From NCBI GenBank assembly GCA_965217135.1, contig OZ244249.1:2976001-3040000 (forward strand): DNA of 64,000 nucleotides, given 5' to 3'. Shown one piece after another: positions 36,500 through 46,049 of the stretch; the first letter of the stretch is position 1; every line of letters begins with the position of its first letter. The notes beneath the pieces are model-generated. The model saw nothing but the letters and a program-made list of their open reading frames with translations. It searched no databases and was not told the DNA's origin. The position numbers were made by a program, and so were the translations under genes. Source of the stretch: HXMU1420-2 sp017643305. GTDB lineage: Bacteria > Pseudomonadota > Alphaproteobacteria > Rhodobacterales > Rhodobacteraceae.

Positions 36500-37315
36500 T
36501 CAGGTCCGGAACGGCACGCCAGCGGTACCTTCACCACGCATATCGCTGGGTGCGACCCAGGTTTCGGGATCCGCAATCATATCGGCGAGCCCAGCGGCGC
36601 TGGCCTCCAGCATCGCTTCGCCCTTTTCCAAGCTGGCCTTTTCCGGCACGCCCGCAACGCCATTGGCGGTCATGTGTGGGAAGGGCCGCCACCGGTAGGA
36701 CGCCTTGCCCGCCTTCAGGAACCGCACGCCGCCTGCCATGTCGCTGGTGAGGCTGGCCAGATCGGACGTGTCCACCAGATCCGGTTCGCAGGCCATCATC
36801 ATGGACGTTTCTGCCTCGCAGGCATGCCCGACCATGGTTTGGTCTTCGAGCAGGTCGGCAAAGGCATCGGCCACCTCCATCGGGTAGGTCGTGCCGACCA
36901 GCGTGGCATCCAGCTCTGGTGCCAGTTCGTCCAGGATCTGCTGCATGGCGATGATGTTGCCACCATGGCTGTTTGATACGAGGATATCGCGGAACCCCAG
37001 CCGGATGAGTGTTTCAATGAGGTCGCGGATCAATGCGCGAAAGGTGGCGTGGCTGATCGTCAGAGTGCCGCCAAACGGCATGTGGTGCTCACTCAGGCCA
37101 GACCAGACTACAGGGGCCACAACCGTTGGGCGGCGGTCATATGCCTTGCGCGCGGCACGTACGGCCACTTCGTGACCCAGCCGGGTGTCCGTCATTGTCG
37201 GCAGGTGTGGTCCGTGCTGTTCGATCGATGCGATAGGCAGAATGACCACCGCGTTTTGTTCGGCGAGAGCACGCAACTCATGCGCCTTCATACGGGACCA
37301 TTCGACTTCGACCAT
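36500..37315 (-). CDS. Creatininase-family amidohydrolase
   Basis: This 271-residue protein has the family pattern IASIEQHGPHLPTMTDT near residues 30-46 (metal ligands Glu, His, Asp), SNSHGGN near 125 and a later conserved glutamate. Members open cyclic amides or cleave peptides, as creatininase, formamide hydrolase and MftE do. ATG 37315 follows GGGAGGAT. It leads a minus-strand run with the small protein and the flavoprotein. The link to the liv transporter suggests an imported amide-containing substrate, but this is inference. Confidence 0.88.
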   Translation of the reverse strand: MVEVEWSRMKAHELRALAEQNAVVILPIASIEQHGPHLPTMTDTRLGHEVAVRAARKAYDRRPTVVAPVVWSGLSEHHMPFGGTLTISHATFRALIRDLIETLIRLGFRDILVSNSHGGNIIAMQQILDELAPELDATLVGTTYPMEVADAFADLLEDQTMVGHACEAETSMMMACEPDLVDTSDLASLTSDMAGGVRFLKAGKASYRWRPFPHMTANGVAGVPEKASLEKGEAMLEASAAGLADMIADPETWVAPSDMRGEGTAGVPFRT

Positions 37316-37405
37316 GAGCTTATCCTCCCTTTCCAATCGGATAATCCCGATTAAGCCCGAGGGAGAAAGGAAGGTCCAGTGGCGCAGTACGAGGCCGCGC
37401 CGCTA

Positions 37406-37630
37406 TCAGCCGCCGACGTACACGCCGCGCTTTGGGCGATAGAATTCTTTTTGGTTGTGCAAACGGCCCAGCAGATCCTGAATGGTGCGAACGTGGCCTG
37501 GTTCATCCTTAGCGGACGGACGGCTGTCCAGCATCTCCAAAGACAATGTACGCTTTTTTTCGATGAGGGCAGTTTCGATCAGTTCCAGATCGTCGACGGT
37601 CAGTTCAAATGTCGTGTTTGCCTGTGCCAT
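37406..37630 (-). CDS. Conserved hypothetical protein, 74 residues
   Basis: This is a small charged protein (MAQANTTFELTVDDLELIET and onward). A predicted helix rich in Glu/Leu is followed by QDLLGRLHNQKEFYRPK. No cysteines, membrane segment or known domain are visible. The ATG at 37630 follows GGAAGAG, while the longer upstream frame lacks a ribosome site. It stands alone, with 90 bases to the creatininase gene. Confidence 0.6.
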   Translation of the reverse strand: MAQANTTFELTVDDLELIETALIEKKRTLSLEMLDSRPSAKDEPGHVRTIQDLLGRLHNQKEFYRPKRGVYVGG

Positions 37631-38080
37631 GTTCTCTTCCCACACCATTTGTTTCGTATAGTGAACATTAACAAAAATATGCGAAAAACGACACTGGTAA
37701 AGCCGAAAACGACGACTTAACCTGTTGATATCCCTCGGATTTACATAATACTGTCGCATACAATGCGGTATGCAGCGGTACACTTGGCATTCTCCGAGTC
37801 GGCGCCATCGAAGCACCCGTAGTTGACGCGATCTCAAACCACATGCGAACCGCATGATGGCTCGAACGTTCTGCCGTGCGCTCCAAGGTGCTGGAGTTCA
37901 TGACTGAACTTGACGGCAACGCGCGTTGAACCCTTCACAATTTTCGGTTTGACCGACCCAAACAAACATATTTGCCTGCCAAAGCACACTGACGCAGAGC
38001 ATGGCTATTCTGGATCTGGAATTTGAAACGGTCACTGCGGTGAACCGCAATGGGCATGACTGCATTCCGACACAGATCCA
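37631..38080. other. AT-rich spacer, possibly with gene relics
   Basis: The first 120 bases are AT-rich and likely contain the promoter of the 74-residue gene. Around 37750-37920 short plus-strand frames read like coding sequence interrupted by a stop (for example VVDAISNHMRTA, then SKVLEFMTELDGNAR). No family could be assigned. Confidence 0.35.
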
Positions 38081-38281
38081 GCGGCGACACTGGACGAACT
38101 GGTGCCCGAGCAGCGGTAAGTATCAGTGCTGCATCAGGACGTGGAAGGCTTTGAAATGCCTGCTGTCATGGGCGCAGCGCGGATCATCCGCAACAGCGCT
38201 CCGGTGCTGGTGCTGGAGGTGGTCGGCCCGAACCGTCACAGTAATTATCTGGATCAGTTGCGTGTAACGTTCCGCGTTTGA
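38081..38281 (+). pseudogene. FkbM-type methyltransferase, C-terminal remnant
   Basis: The plus strand reads TLDELVPEQR, then a TAA at 38117, then LHQDVEGFEMPAVMGAARII and APVLVLEV. The block DVEGFE-x8-GA is the hallmark of FkbM methyltransferases, where D and E flank the catalytic region. The N-terminal SAM-binding part is missing. From here to 38646 I see no further gene; an 11-base direct repeat (ttcaggattctggtgttt twice) lies at about 38550-38585. Confidence 0.65.
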
Positions 38282-38646
38282 TAGCCGCCTATGTCAGCAT
38301 TTCACCCTCTATCAGCGCGAACAAACTTGAAAACGAGCGTGAGGCAGGTCATAATGGGCCCATAATAAACCAATTTGCGACAGTATAGTTTACCGGCTGT
38401 TGAAGAGTCGACATGCCATTAACGCGTTTTCTGCCTAATTTCGCCAGACCCCCTTTCATATAGTGCTCTCAGCAAGCCGTAAATTGGGATGACGCAAGGT
38501 CCAAGAATTTCACTCTTAACATTTGCAAATGATAGGAAAGTGCACTGTTCAGGATTCTGGTGTTTTCAGGATTCTGGTGTTTGTAACCAGCTTCGAACGT
38601 TGCCTCGTCAGACAATTGAAACAAAGGTAAAGGAAAACTTCTCAGC

Positions 38647-40158
38647 GTGCTAATTTATCTCGAAATCGTACGCTTTGGAGCGATGTTCGCAGTGATCGTC
38701 GCAATTGTTTGGTTTGGTTTTTTTAAGTCGCGCCGCAAAGATACTGGAATTACTTTCATTTTAGTTGGTTTTATCCTGTTGCTCATTGGGTCTCTCGTAG
38801 ACGTCGCGGATGACTACAAGGAGTTTGCAGTCCTAGCGGAACTGATGTCATCAAGTTGGGCTGAATTTGTCGAAAAGGAAATTGGATACCTTGGAGGCGT
38901 GGTCTGTTTGGCAGTTGGTTTTTGGATTTGGCTCCCCAAAACGCAGGCTTTGGCAGAAGAAATCGTGAGGCGTGAAAAGACAGAGGCTATTCTTGTTCAG
39001 TCTCAAAAGATGGAAGCCGTGGGCCAACTGACGGGTGGTATCGCCCACGACTTCAACAACTTGCTTGCTGTCGTCCTTGGAAATCTTGAGCTGTTGCGGG
39101 ACACACAGAAACAGCAAAAAGACTTGGAACGCATTGATGCCTCGATCGGGGCAGCGCAAAAAGGAGCAGAACTCACACGCAACATGTTGAGTTTTGCGAG
39201 CCAGGCACCATTGGCATCGCAGAAGATCAACCTCAACCAGGTTGTAGAAAAAACGATTAACTGGGTTGAACGAACGGTCCCAGAAAATATCGAAATTAAA
39301 ATGTCACTTTCAGCAGATATTCGCGAGGTTGAAGCAGACCTTGCCTCCACCGAGAGTGCGATCCTGAACCTGATTCTGAACGCCCAGGCCGCTATGCCAA
39401 ATGGCGGCAAGCTGACAATCGAGACTGCCAACATCGTTGTAGACAACAACTATGTTTTGGATCTGGGAGATGATTGCGCGCCGGGGCGATACGCGATGAT
39501 CGCAGTAAGCGACACTGGGGTTGGAATACCGCATGAAAACCTGGAGACCATTTTTGAACCATTTTTCACGACGAAAGCCGTCGGCGCTGGTTCGGGGCTT
39601 GGTCTTTCCATGATCCATGGATTTATGAAACAGACCGGCGGTGCAGTCCACGTTTACTCAGAAAAAGGTCAAGGAACGACTTTCAAACTCTATTTCCCCG
39701 CGAAACAAAAACGGGCATCTTTCAAAATCGAGAAGCCTAAATCTCATACGTCTGATCTTTCTGGCAATGGCATCCGTGTACTGGTTGCGGAAGATGAGCC
39801 TGCCGTCATGAACGTGATTTGCGAAGTACTTAGTAACAGCGGATATACAGTATTGAAGGCCTATTCGGGCGATGAAGCACTGGCTTTGTTCGAGCAGGAA
39901 CCGAATGTCGACATACTACTAACAGATGTAGTCATGCCCGGAGAACTCCAGGGACCGGCTTTGATGAAAAAACTTCGCACAATAAACCCGGACTTGCCTG
40001 CCGTCTTCATGTCGGGATATGCCAGCGAAGCAACAGTTCACGGAAACGAACTTCGTCCTGACGATGTTCGTTTGATGAAACCCATTCCAAAGAACGAGTT
40101 GCTAAAGGCGCTTGAAAAGGTTCGACAGGGGCAAGCTGTTGCTCAAAAACAAGACTAG
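38647..40158 (+). CDS. Membrane hybrid histidine kinase with C-terminal receiver
   Basis: This 503-residue protein has helices at about residues 7-25, 36-52 and 80-97. A HisKA dimerisation motif GGIAHDFNNLL (His134) follows, then an HATPase domain with N box NLILNAQAAMPNGG, SDTGVGIP, FEPFFTTK and GSGLGLSM. Residues 378-495 form a receiver domain (VAEDEP, phospho-acceptor Asp near 430 in LLTDVVMPG, later Lys in LMKPIP). It starts at GTG 38647 after an AAAGGAAA ribosome site. The small membrane input has no known sensor domain. No response-regulator gene is adjacent, so the partner is elsewhere. Codon use is relatively AT-rich, hinting at acquisition. Confidence 0.9.
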   Translation: MLIYLEIVRFGAMFAVIVAIVWFGFFKSRRKDTGITFILVGFILLLIGSLVDVADDYKEFAVLAELMSSSWAEFVEKEIGYLGGVVCLAVGFWIWLPKTQALAEEIVRREKTEAILVQSQKMEAVGQLTGGIAHDFNNLLAVVLGNLELLRDTQKQQKDLERIDASIGAAQKGAELTRNMLSFASQAPLASQKINLNQVVEKTINWVERTVPENIEIKMSLSADIREVEADLASTESAILNLILNAQAAMPNGGKLTIETANIVVDNNYVLDLGDDCAPGRYAMIAVSDTGVGIPHENLETIFEPFFTTKAVGAGSGLGLSMIHGFMKQTGGAVHVYSEKGQGTTFKLYFPAKQKRASFKIEKPKSHTSDLSGNGIRVLVAEDEPAVMNVICEVLSNSGYTVLKAYSGDEALALFEQEPNVDILLTDVVMPGELQGPALMKKLRTINPDLPAVFMSGYASEATVHGNELRPDDVRLMKPIPKNELLKALEKVRQGQAVAQKQD

Positions 40159-40858
40159 GTGTGTTCATTGCGCGGGAGAACGGGCGATCGTGGCGTCACA
40201 CCTCGAAACACGCCGATATAAAACAGGATCACCTGCGCGGATAATCACGTAACCGGCTGACAGTGCGCCCCTGATGGCCAAGGAAGTTGTCTAATCCAGG
40301 AACGCGCCGGAAGATCAGTCTTTTCGAACCTTGATGCTGACCGGGCTTACAAGGAGGTGTCTGATGAAGCTCAAAGACCCGTTTTTTGAACATTCTCGCG
40401 CAGTGTTCCGCGGGGACTGTCGTCGAGGTTTAAGGACGCGCAAGCCGCACCGCAAGCGCGTTGGCAGCCGCTTGAGGACATCTTGAGCACACTGGCATTC
40501 GACTACGATCATCATTCGCCCTGTTAGCCGGCCTCGGGCGAAAGACCAGGCAAAAACGCGGGAGATACCCGGGAAGAATTTCAGGATGGAAAATTCTGAG
40601 TGGAGTTTTGCCCGGGAAGGTTCAGAAGCTTGTGTGAGGGCCTGCGCCGCCCCGGAGCGTCCATGACCCAAGGAGACCGGGCCTAATGCTTTGCGGTTGC
40701 CAGACCAGCCAGACAAACGATATAGCGCCTGTGTTGAGACCGGATTATTTGCCGAAGAACCCGGAAATCAGTGACGGCCCCTGATTTTTCTCAATGTTTA
40801 CAAAGGTCGTTTCGCAACCGGGCGTTCCGTGGGCGCCAAACCGACGAGGAGCGCCGAT
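40159..40858. other. Spacer upstream of thrS with one short doubtful ORF
   Basis: This 700-base stretch lacks a convincing gene. At 40364-40486 a 40-codon frame (MKLKDPFFEHSRAVFRGDCR and onward) has a perfect AAGGAGGTG ribosome site 9 bases upstream. It may be the truncated start of a former gene, since the rest looks like random basic sequence. No T-box leader for thrS was recognised. Confidence 0.4.
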
Positions 40859-42802
40859 ATGGCCCAAGTCACTTTAACCTTCCCTGATGGCAATTCGAAA
40901 TCCTTCGACGCTGGTGTCACGCCTGCCGAAGTTGCATCCGGCATTTCCACCTCCCTCGCCAAGAAAGCGATCAGCGCGACCGTGAACGGCGCACACTGGG
41001 ATCTGCAATGGCCGATTGATGCGGACGCCTCCATCGCTATCCACACTATGAAAGACGAAGTGCAGGCCAATGAACTGGTCCGCCACGATATGGCGCATGT
41101 GATGGCGCGCGCGGTTCAGGAAATCTGGCCCGCCACGAAGGTCACCATTGGGCCTGTCATCGACAACGGCTGGTATTACGATTTCGACCGCGCAGAACCC
41201 TTCACGCCCGAAGATCTCAGCCTTATCGAGAAGAAGATGAAAGAGATCATCAACAAACGCGACCCCGTGACCACAGAGGTTTGGGAACGCGACCGGGCGA
41301 TCGAATTCTACAAGGCGAATAATGAGCCCTATAAAGTCGAGTTGATAGAGTCCATTCCTGGCAGCGAACCGATCCGGATGTACTGGCACGGCCACTGGCA
41401 GGACCTTTGCCGTGGTCCGCACCTGCAACATACCGGGCAGCTACCGGGCGATGCGTTCAAGCTGATGTCTGTGGCGGGTGCGTACTGGCGTGGTGACAGC
41501 AACCGTCCAATGCTACAGCGCATCTATGGCGTCGCCTTCACCAGCAAAGACAAGCTGAAGGCCCATCTGACCATGCTGGAAGAGGCCGCCAAGCGGGATC
41601 ACCGGAAACTGGGGCGCGAAATGGATCTTTTCCATTTCGAGGAACACGCACCCGGGTCTGTATTTTGGCACCCGGCCGGGTGGCGAGTGTTCCAGACCTT
41701 GATCGCGTATATGCGCCGGAGACAGGACGCTGCAGGATATATTGAGGTGAATACACCAGACATCATGGATCGCGCCCTTTGGGAAACCTCGGGCCATTGG
41801 TTCAACTACATGGACAACATGTTTTTGGCCAAAACTCATGATGATCGGGACTATGCGCTCAAACCGATGAACTGCCCGGGCCATATGATGATCTACAATC
41901 ACGCTTTACGCAGTTATCGCGAACTTCCAATGAAGATCTCGGAATTTGGGAAGGTGCACAGGTATGAGCCATCCGGTGCACTGCATGGCTTGTTGCGCGT
42001 CCGCAGCTTCACACAAGACGATGCGCATATCTACTGCACGCCGGAGCAGCTGACCGACGAGTGCCTCAAGGTCAACGACCTGATCCTTTCGATCTACAAG
42101 GATTTCGGGTTCGAAGACGTGCACGTCAAACTGTCGACGCGACCGGAAAATCGCATCGGAAGCGACGAAAGCTGGGATCTGTCGGAAGGTGCGCTGAAAA
42201 CCGCATTGGATCGTGCTGGAATGAGCTACACCATCTTTGAAGGTGAGGGCGCGTTCTATGGGCCCAAGCTGGAATATGTGCTGCGCGATGCAATTGGCCG
42301 GGATTGGCAGTGCGGGACGCTACAGGTCGACTACAATCTGCCCGAGCGCTTCGGATCAACCTACGTGACGCAATCGGGGGAAAAACAGGCTCCTGTCATG
42401 CTGCACCGTGCGCTCTTTGGCTCGTTGGAACGGTTTACCGGTATTTTGATCGAAAACTGGGAAGGCAAGCTGCCTTTCTGGCTGGCCCCGCGTCAGGTGG
42501 TTGTAGCCTCGATCACGTCGGAAGCAGATAATTATGTGGCAGAGGTGGTTGCCGCGCTGACCGCTGCTGGTGTCCAGGCTGAGGCAGACATCCGCAATGA
42601 AAAGATCAACTACAAAGTGCGCGAACACTCCCTCGCTAAGGTGCCGGTTATCCTGGCCGTTGGTCATCGCGAGGTGGACGAACGCACTGTGACCGTGCGG
42701 CGTCTGGGCGAAAAGCAAACCAGCGTTGTATCGCTGGACCAGGCTGTGGCCGATTTTTCCCGCGATGCCACGCCGCCCGATCTGCTGACCGCAGCGGAAT
42801 GA
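40859..42802 (+). CDS. thrS: Threonyl-tRNA synthetase
   Basis: This 647-residue enzyme charges tRNA-Thr. It has an N-terminal TGS domain (1-60), an editing domain with HDMAHVMARAVQEIWP (HxxxH motif), a class II catalytic core and a C-terminal anticodon-binding domain (about 545-640). The zinc ligands Cys (MNCPGHM) and His (in the APVMLHRALFGS motif 3 region) are visible, and motif 2 reads RYEPSGALHGLLRVRSFTQD. The length is normal. ATG 40859 follows CGAGGAGCG; an upstream in-frame extension has no such site. A strong terminator follows, so it is probably monocistronic. Confidence 0.98.
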   Translation: MAQVTLTFPDGNSKSFDAGVTPAEVASGISTSLAKKAISATVNGAHWDLQWPIDADASIAIHTMKDEVQANELVRHDMAHVMARAVQEIWPATKVTIGPVIDNGWYYDFDRAEPFTPEDLSLIEKKMKEIINKRDPVTTEVWERDRAIEFYKANNEPYKVELIESIPGSEPIRMYWHGHWQDLCRGPHLQHTGQLPGDAFKLMSVAGAYWRGDSNRPMLQRIYGVAFTSKDKLKAHLTMLEEAAKRDHRKLGREMDLFHFEEHAPGSVFWHPAGWRVFQTLIAYMRRRQDAAGYIEVNTPDIMDRALWETSGHWFNYMDNMFLAKTHDDRDYALKPMNCPGHMMIYNHALRSYRELPMKISEFGKVHRYEPSGALHGLLRVRSFTQDDAHIYCTPEQLTDECLKVNDLILSIYKDFGFEDVHVKLSTRPENRIGSDESWDLSEGALKTALDRAGMSYTIFEGEGAFYGPKLEYVLRDAIGRDWQCGTLQVDYNLPERFGSTYVTQSGEKQAPVMLHRALFGSLERFTGILIENWEGKLPFWLAPRQVVVASITSEADNYVAEVVAALTAAGVQAEADIRNEKINYKVREHSLAKVPVILAVGHREVDERTVTVRRLGEKQTSVVSLDQAVADFSRDATPPDLLTAAE

Positions 42803-42810
42803 TCCCCACC

Positions 42811-42840
42811 GCCCCGGCCATCGCGCCGGGGCATTTTCAT
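42811..42840 (+). terminator. Rho-independent terminator of thrS
   Basis: The stem GCCCCGG/CCGGGGC with an 8-base loop is followed by ATTTTCATTT, nine bases after the thrS stop. Confidence 0.85.
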
Positions 42841-42888
42841 TTAACCAGAACTTAAATGCGGCGGACCGTAAATGGTCACGCCACCCCA

Positions 42889-42908
42889 GCGCGTAGTATA
42901 CTGCGCGC
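42889..42908. promoter_or_regulatory. Near-perfect palindrome GCGCGTAGTATACTGCGCGC
   Basis: This 20-base palindrome has one mismatched pair (T against G). It lies 340 bases before bufA and downstream of the thrS terminator. It is a possible operator; its role is unknown. Confidence 0.3.
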
Positions 42909-42973
42909 TCCGAACAGGATGCGGAAAACCAGTTTGATTGCGGCATAGAGACCATCCTGCGGGATATGGCTGC

Positions 42974-43055
42974 TGTAACACCAGCCTGAGGCTTGATCAC
43001 AACAGGCCCGAATTTTGTAACATTTGGCGCCCGCCTGTCTTCATCTTTTGTAACA
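42974..43055 (+). promoter_or_regulatory. Three TGTAACA repeats upstream of the bufferin operon
   Basis: TGTAACA occurs at 42974, 43016 and 43049, each followed by C/T-rich then GGC/AGC bases. TGTAAC-type hexamers are the -35 elements of ECF sigma factors such as SigF, which is known to drive bufferin operons in Caulobacter. A matching -10 is not obvious, and the last copy is still 195 bases from the bufA start, so a long leader would be needed. The 42803-43250 gap otherwise holds only the thrS terminator and the palindrome. Confidence 0.4.
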
Positions 43056-43250
43056 CTGGCAGGGGATCTGGCCGGATTACAGGGCCTGAGCACAGATTTC
43101 TCCGGGCCAGCCTGCGGAATTTCAACTCAAAATCTGACACGTCTGTGATGCACGCCGTCGTGAGTGGTACACGCCTGCTTCCTGCAGTTATCTATGGATC
43201 ATCGCATTAAGGCGGAAATGTTTTTATAAGACAAACAGGAGGATCCCAAG

Positions 43251-43553
43251 ATGTCGAACACCACCAAAGTCCTGGCCATTGCCGCAACCGTTGCAGCTGC
43301 CGTGGCTGCACAGGCCACCACCGCCACCGCGCAGGCCAAGGAAAAATGCTATGGCGTTTCGCTGGCGGGCGAAAATGATTGCGCTGCGGGCCCCGGCACC
43401 ACCTGCGCCGGCACTTCGACCGTGGACTATCAAGGCAACGCCTGGACGCTGGTTGACAACGGCACCTGCACTGAGATTGACCTGCCTGCGATGGCAGACG
43501 GCACCGCGCGTGGAGGCTCGCTGGAGCCGCTGGAGCGTGACCTGCCCGCATAA
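43251..43553 (+). CDS. bufA1: Bufferin precursor BufA1 (DUF2282), copper-binding RiPP
   Basis: This 100-residue precursor has a signal peptide (about residues 1-29, VAAQATTATAQA) and a mature part with four cysteines at 33, 44, 52 and 73 (KCYGVSLAGENDC...TTCAGTS). This is the DUF2282 layout of bufferins. In characterised examples the cysteines are modified by the BufB/BufC enzyme, and the exported product binds copper and protects cells. ATG 43251 has an excellent ACAGGAGGATCC site. The next three genes complete the standard operon. Confidence 0.92.
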   Translation: MSNTTKVLAIAATVAAAVAAQATTATAQAKEKCYGVSLAGENDCAAGPGTTCAGTSTVDYQGNAWTLVDNGTCTEIDLPAMADGTARGGSLEPLERDLPA

Positions 43554-43614
43554 GACCCCAGCAGGCCGCGCCCTGCCCTGCGCTGGGCGCGGACACTGAT
43601 CCGCAGGAGCCCCC

Positions 43615-44472
43615 ATGCCGGACGCATCGCATAGTTTCGACCATCTGCCGAAAGGCGTGGGCGTTGGTTACAAGCCGCAGCATTTTCAAGCCCTGTGCGA
43701 TGATCCCAGCCCGGTGACATGGTTGGAAATCCATGCTGAGAATTACATGGGCGATGGCGGACGTCCGCTGGCCCAGTTGCGCCACTTATCGGCGCGCTTC
43801 CCGGTTTCGGTCCATGGTGTGGGCCTGTCAATCGGCGGCGAAAGCCCGCTGGACCCAGAACACCTTTCGCGCCTGAAACATCTGATGGACTGGCTGAACC
43901 CCGTCAGCTTCTCCGAACACCTGGCTTGGTCTACCCATGACGGAGCCTTTCTGAACGACCTGCTCCCGCTGCCCTACACGGCCGAAACACGTGATCAGGT
44001 GGCCGCCCATATCAATCAGGTGCAGCAGACTTTGGGGCGGCAGATGCTGCTGGAAAACCCCTCGAGCTACCTCGCCTTTGCAGAAAGCACGGTGTCTGAG
44101 CCGGATTTCCTGCATCAGATCGTGCAGAAAACCGACTGCGGTCTTCTGCTGGACGTGAACAACGTGTTTGTGTCTGCTACGAACCTTGGCTTTTTCCCAC
44201 AAGACTATATCGACGCGTTCCCGCTGGACCATGTCGGCGAAATCCATCTCGGTGGCCATGACGACGACACCGACGATCATGGCGCACCGCTGCTGATCGA
44301 CAGCCATGGACGCGAGGTGGCAGATCCAGTCTGGGCGCTGTTGGATTATGTCCTGGCCCGCTCCGGCCCCCGGCCTGTGCTGGTCGAATGGGACACCGAT
44401 GTGCCCGACTGGCCGGTTCTGGCCGCCGAGGCCGCCCGCGCGGATGCCGCGCTGGGGGTGCAGGTCGGATGA
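43615..44472 (+). CDS. bufB1: Bufferin-modifying multinuclear iron oxidase BufB (DUF692)
   Basis: This is a 285-residue TIM-barrel protein of the MNIO (DUF692) family. Visible metal-site motifs are EIHAENYMGDGG, FSEHLAWS, LLENPSSYL, LLLDVNNVFVSA and GEIHLGGHDD, where His, Glu, Asp and Asn bind two or three irons. The enzyme converts precursor cysteines to heterocycles such as oxazolone-thioamides or thiooxazoles. It lies 61 bases after bufA and overlaps bufC by four bases. Confidence 0.95.
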   Translation: MPDASHSFDHLPKGVGVGYKPQHFQALCDDPSPVTWLEIHAENYMGDGGRPLAQLRHLSARFPVSVHGVGLSIGGESPLDPEHLSRLKHLMDWLNPVSFSEHLAWSTHDGAFLNDLLPLPYTAETRDQVAAHINQVQQTLGRQMLLENPSSYLAFAESTVSEPDFLHQIVQKTDCGLLLDVNNVFVSATNLGFFPQDYIDAFPLDHVGEIHLGGHDDDTDDHGAPLLIDSHGREVADPVWALLDYVLARSGPRPVLVEWDTDVPDWPVLAAEAARADAALGVQVG

Positions 44473-45224
44473 CCGTGACCCAGCCCCAGTTCCGCGCGGC
44501 CATCTTCGATGCAGCCCAACCGGTGCCCGCTGGTTTGCTGGACGGTCTTGGTCAGCCTGCCGGTCGTCGGTTCAATGTCTATCGCAACAACGTGGCCGTT
44601 TCCCTGACCGAAGCGATGCACACGGCTTTCCCCATCATCACCAAGCTGATGGGGCCCGCCAACATGGATGGCCTGGCCGGGCTGTTCCTGCGCGCGCACC
44701 CGCCCGCATCACCCCTGATGATGCATTACGGTGAAGAGTTCCCTGCCTTTTTAGCCGACCTGCCGCAACTGGCGCATCTGGGTTACTTGCCCGACATCGC
44801 CCGGCTGGAGTTGGCCATGCGCCGCGCCAATCATGCTGCTGATGCAACGCCAATCGACGCAGACGCGCTGGCCGCAATCCCGCCCGAGGATCTGGGCGAC
44901 ACCCGGTTCAGGCTGGCCCCGGCGGTGCAGATCCTGCAGTCCGACTGGCCGATCCATGATATCTGGCAGTTCAACACTGTATCCGACGCCCCCAAACCCC
45001 GTGCCATCGCACAGGACGTCTTGATAACGCGGCCCGAATTTGACCCGGTGCCAGCCCCTCTGCCCCCCGGCGGCGCAGCCTGCCTACTTGCCCTGCAAGG
45101 CGGCCAGCGCTTGCACGCCGCGTTGGAACAGGCCCAGGCCAAAACCGATGCCTTTGACTTTGGTCCAGTGTTGGGCCTGCTGTTGCAAGGCGGCGCCATT
45201 ACCCAGTTGACAATGAAAGACTGA
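44469..45224 (+). CDS. bufC1: BufC, precursor-binding partner of BufB (DUF2063)
   Basis: This 251-residue protein has the DUF2063 N-terminal domain (about 1-95: QPQFRAAIFD, RRFNVYRNNVAVSLTEAM). The region was once annotated as DNA-binding but acts in the MNIO complex, delivering the leader or core peptide to BufB. The ATG at 44469 overlaps the bufB stop. Confidence 0.93.
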   Translation: MTVTQPQFRAAIFDAAQPVPAGLLDGLGQPAGRRFNVYRNNVAVSLTEAMHTAFPIITKLMGPANMDGLAGLFLRAHPPASPLMMHYGEEFPAFLADLPQLAHLGYLPDIARLELAMRRANHAADATPIDADALAAIPPEDLGDTRFRLAPAVQILQSDWPIHDIWQFNTVSDAPKPRAIAQDVLITRPEFDPVPAPLPPGGAACLLALQGGQRLHAALEQAQAKTDAFDFGPVLGLLLQGGAITQLTMKD

Positions 45225-45227
45225 CCC

Positions 45228-45776
45228 ATGACTGCACTGATTTCGCTCCATAATTCCTTGTTTGGTATCCTGGATCGGCATTCTTCCCTGATCCTCGGCA
45301 CGCTGGCGCGCTTTGTCTTCGCAGCCACTCTGCTGATGTATTTCTGGCGGTCTGCATGGACTAAACTGGGCGACGGGATTTTAGGGATCTTCCGCCCCTC
45401 CGACGGCGCCTATGTGCAGATCTTTCCTAAGGCGATGGAGGCAGTCACCTATGACAGCTCCCAGCTGGGCTTTTTCCACTGGCTGGTGGCACTGGCAGGC
45501 ACCTGGGCGGAATTCATCCTGCCCGCGCTGATCGTGCTGGGCCTGCTGACACGCCTGTCCGCAATCGGCATGATCGGTTTTGTGTTTCTGCAATCAGCGA
45601 CAGACATCATAGGCCACGGCGCGTCGGATCCCAAAACGCTGGGCAGTTGGTTCGACAAGGACGCGGGCAGCCTGATCCTGGATCAGCGCGCATTCTGGGT
45701 GTTCCTTCTTGTCGTGCTGGTGGTCAAGGGTGCGGGCCCTCTGTCGGCCGACCGGGCACTGGGACGCTTGCAATAA
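45228..45776 (+). CDS. DoxX-family membrane protein of the bufferin operon
   Basis: This is a 182-residue inner-membrane protein with four helices and the DoxX pattern (LARFVFAATLLMYFWRSA, WAEFILPALIVLGLLTRLSA). It lies three bases after bufC. DoxX-like proteins commonly end buf and related MNIO operons; a redox role in the periplasm or membrane is suspected but not established. Confidence 0.88.
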   Translation: MTALISLHNSLFGILDRHSSLILGTLARFVFAATLLMYFWRSAWTKLGDGILGIFRPSDGAYVQIFPKAMEAVTYDSSQLGFFHWLVALAGTWAEFILPALIVLGLLTRLSAIGMIGFVFLQSATDIIGHGASDPKTLGSWFDKDAGSLILDQRAFWVFLLVVLVVKGAGPLSADRALGRLQ

Positions 45777-45790
45777 CGACAACACCCCTG

Positions 45791-45827
45791 GTTTTCAGGC
45801 GGTGGTCCAATCCGGCTGCCTGAAAAC
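45791..45827 (+). terminator. Candidate hairpin after the bufferin operon
   Basis: A perfect 10-base inverted repeat (GTTTTCAGGC/GCCTGAAAAC) with a 17-base loop lies 15 bases past the DoxX stop. It lacks a long T tract, so termination strength is uncertain. Confidence 0.5.
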
Positions 45828-46049
45828 ATTGCCGCCGCAAATCGCGCTGCCGGAAGAGCTGATCGTCGGCCGGTTGCGCGCTCTTGTCCCTAGTCTGCCC
45901 TACTTAATGCGGGGTTGAGCCACCTCAACGTCATTAATTTGCCTCAGGCATGCAAAACTGTGCTGTCCTATCGCGACGCAGGCGAACATCAGATCGTTAA
46001 CCTTTAGGTCCTGGCTTTGTAAGACGGCGCACCTGCAGGAGGGGACACA

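Noticed and set aside
40315..40716. A 133-codon minus-strand frame upstream of thrS
   Set aside because: It has no ribosome site, no domain and atypical composition.
40600..40858. Possible T-box leader of thrS
   Set aside because: No T-box consensus or antiterminator was found, and such leaders are not expected in this group.
42938..43210. A 90-codon frame upstream of bufA1
   Set aside because: It runs through the TGTAACA repeats, has no domain, and the translation looks non-coding.
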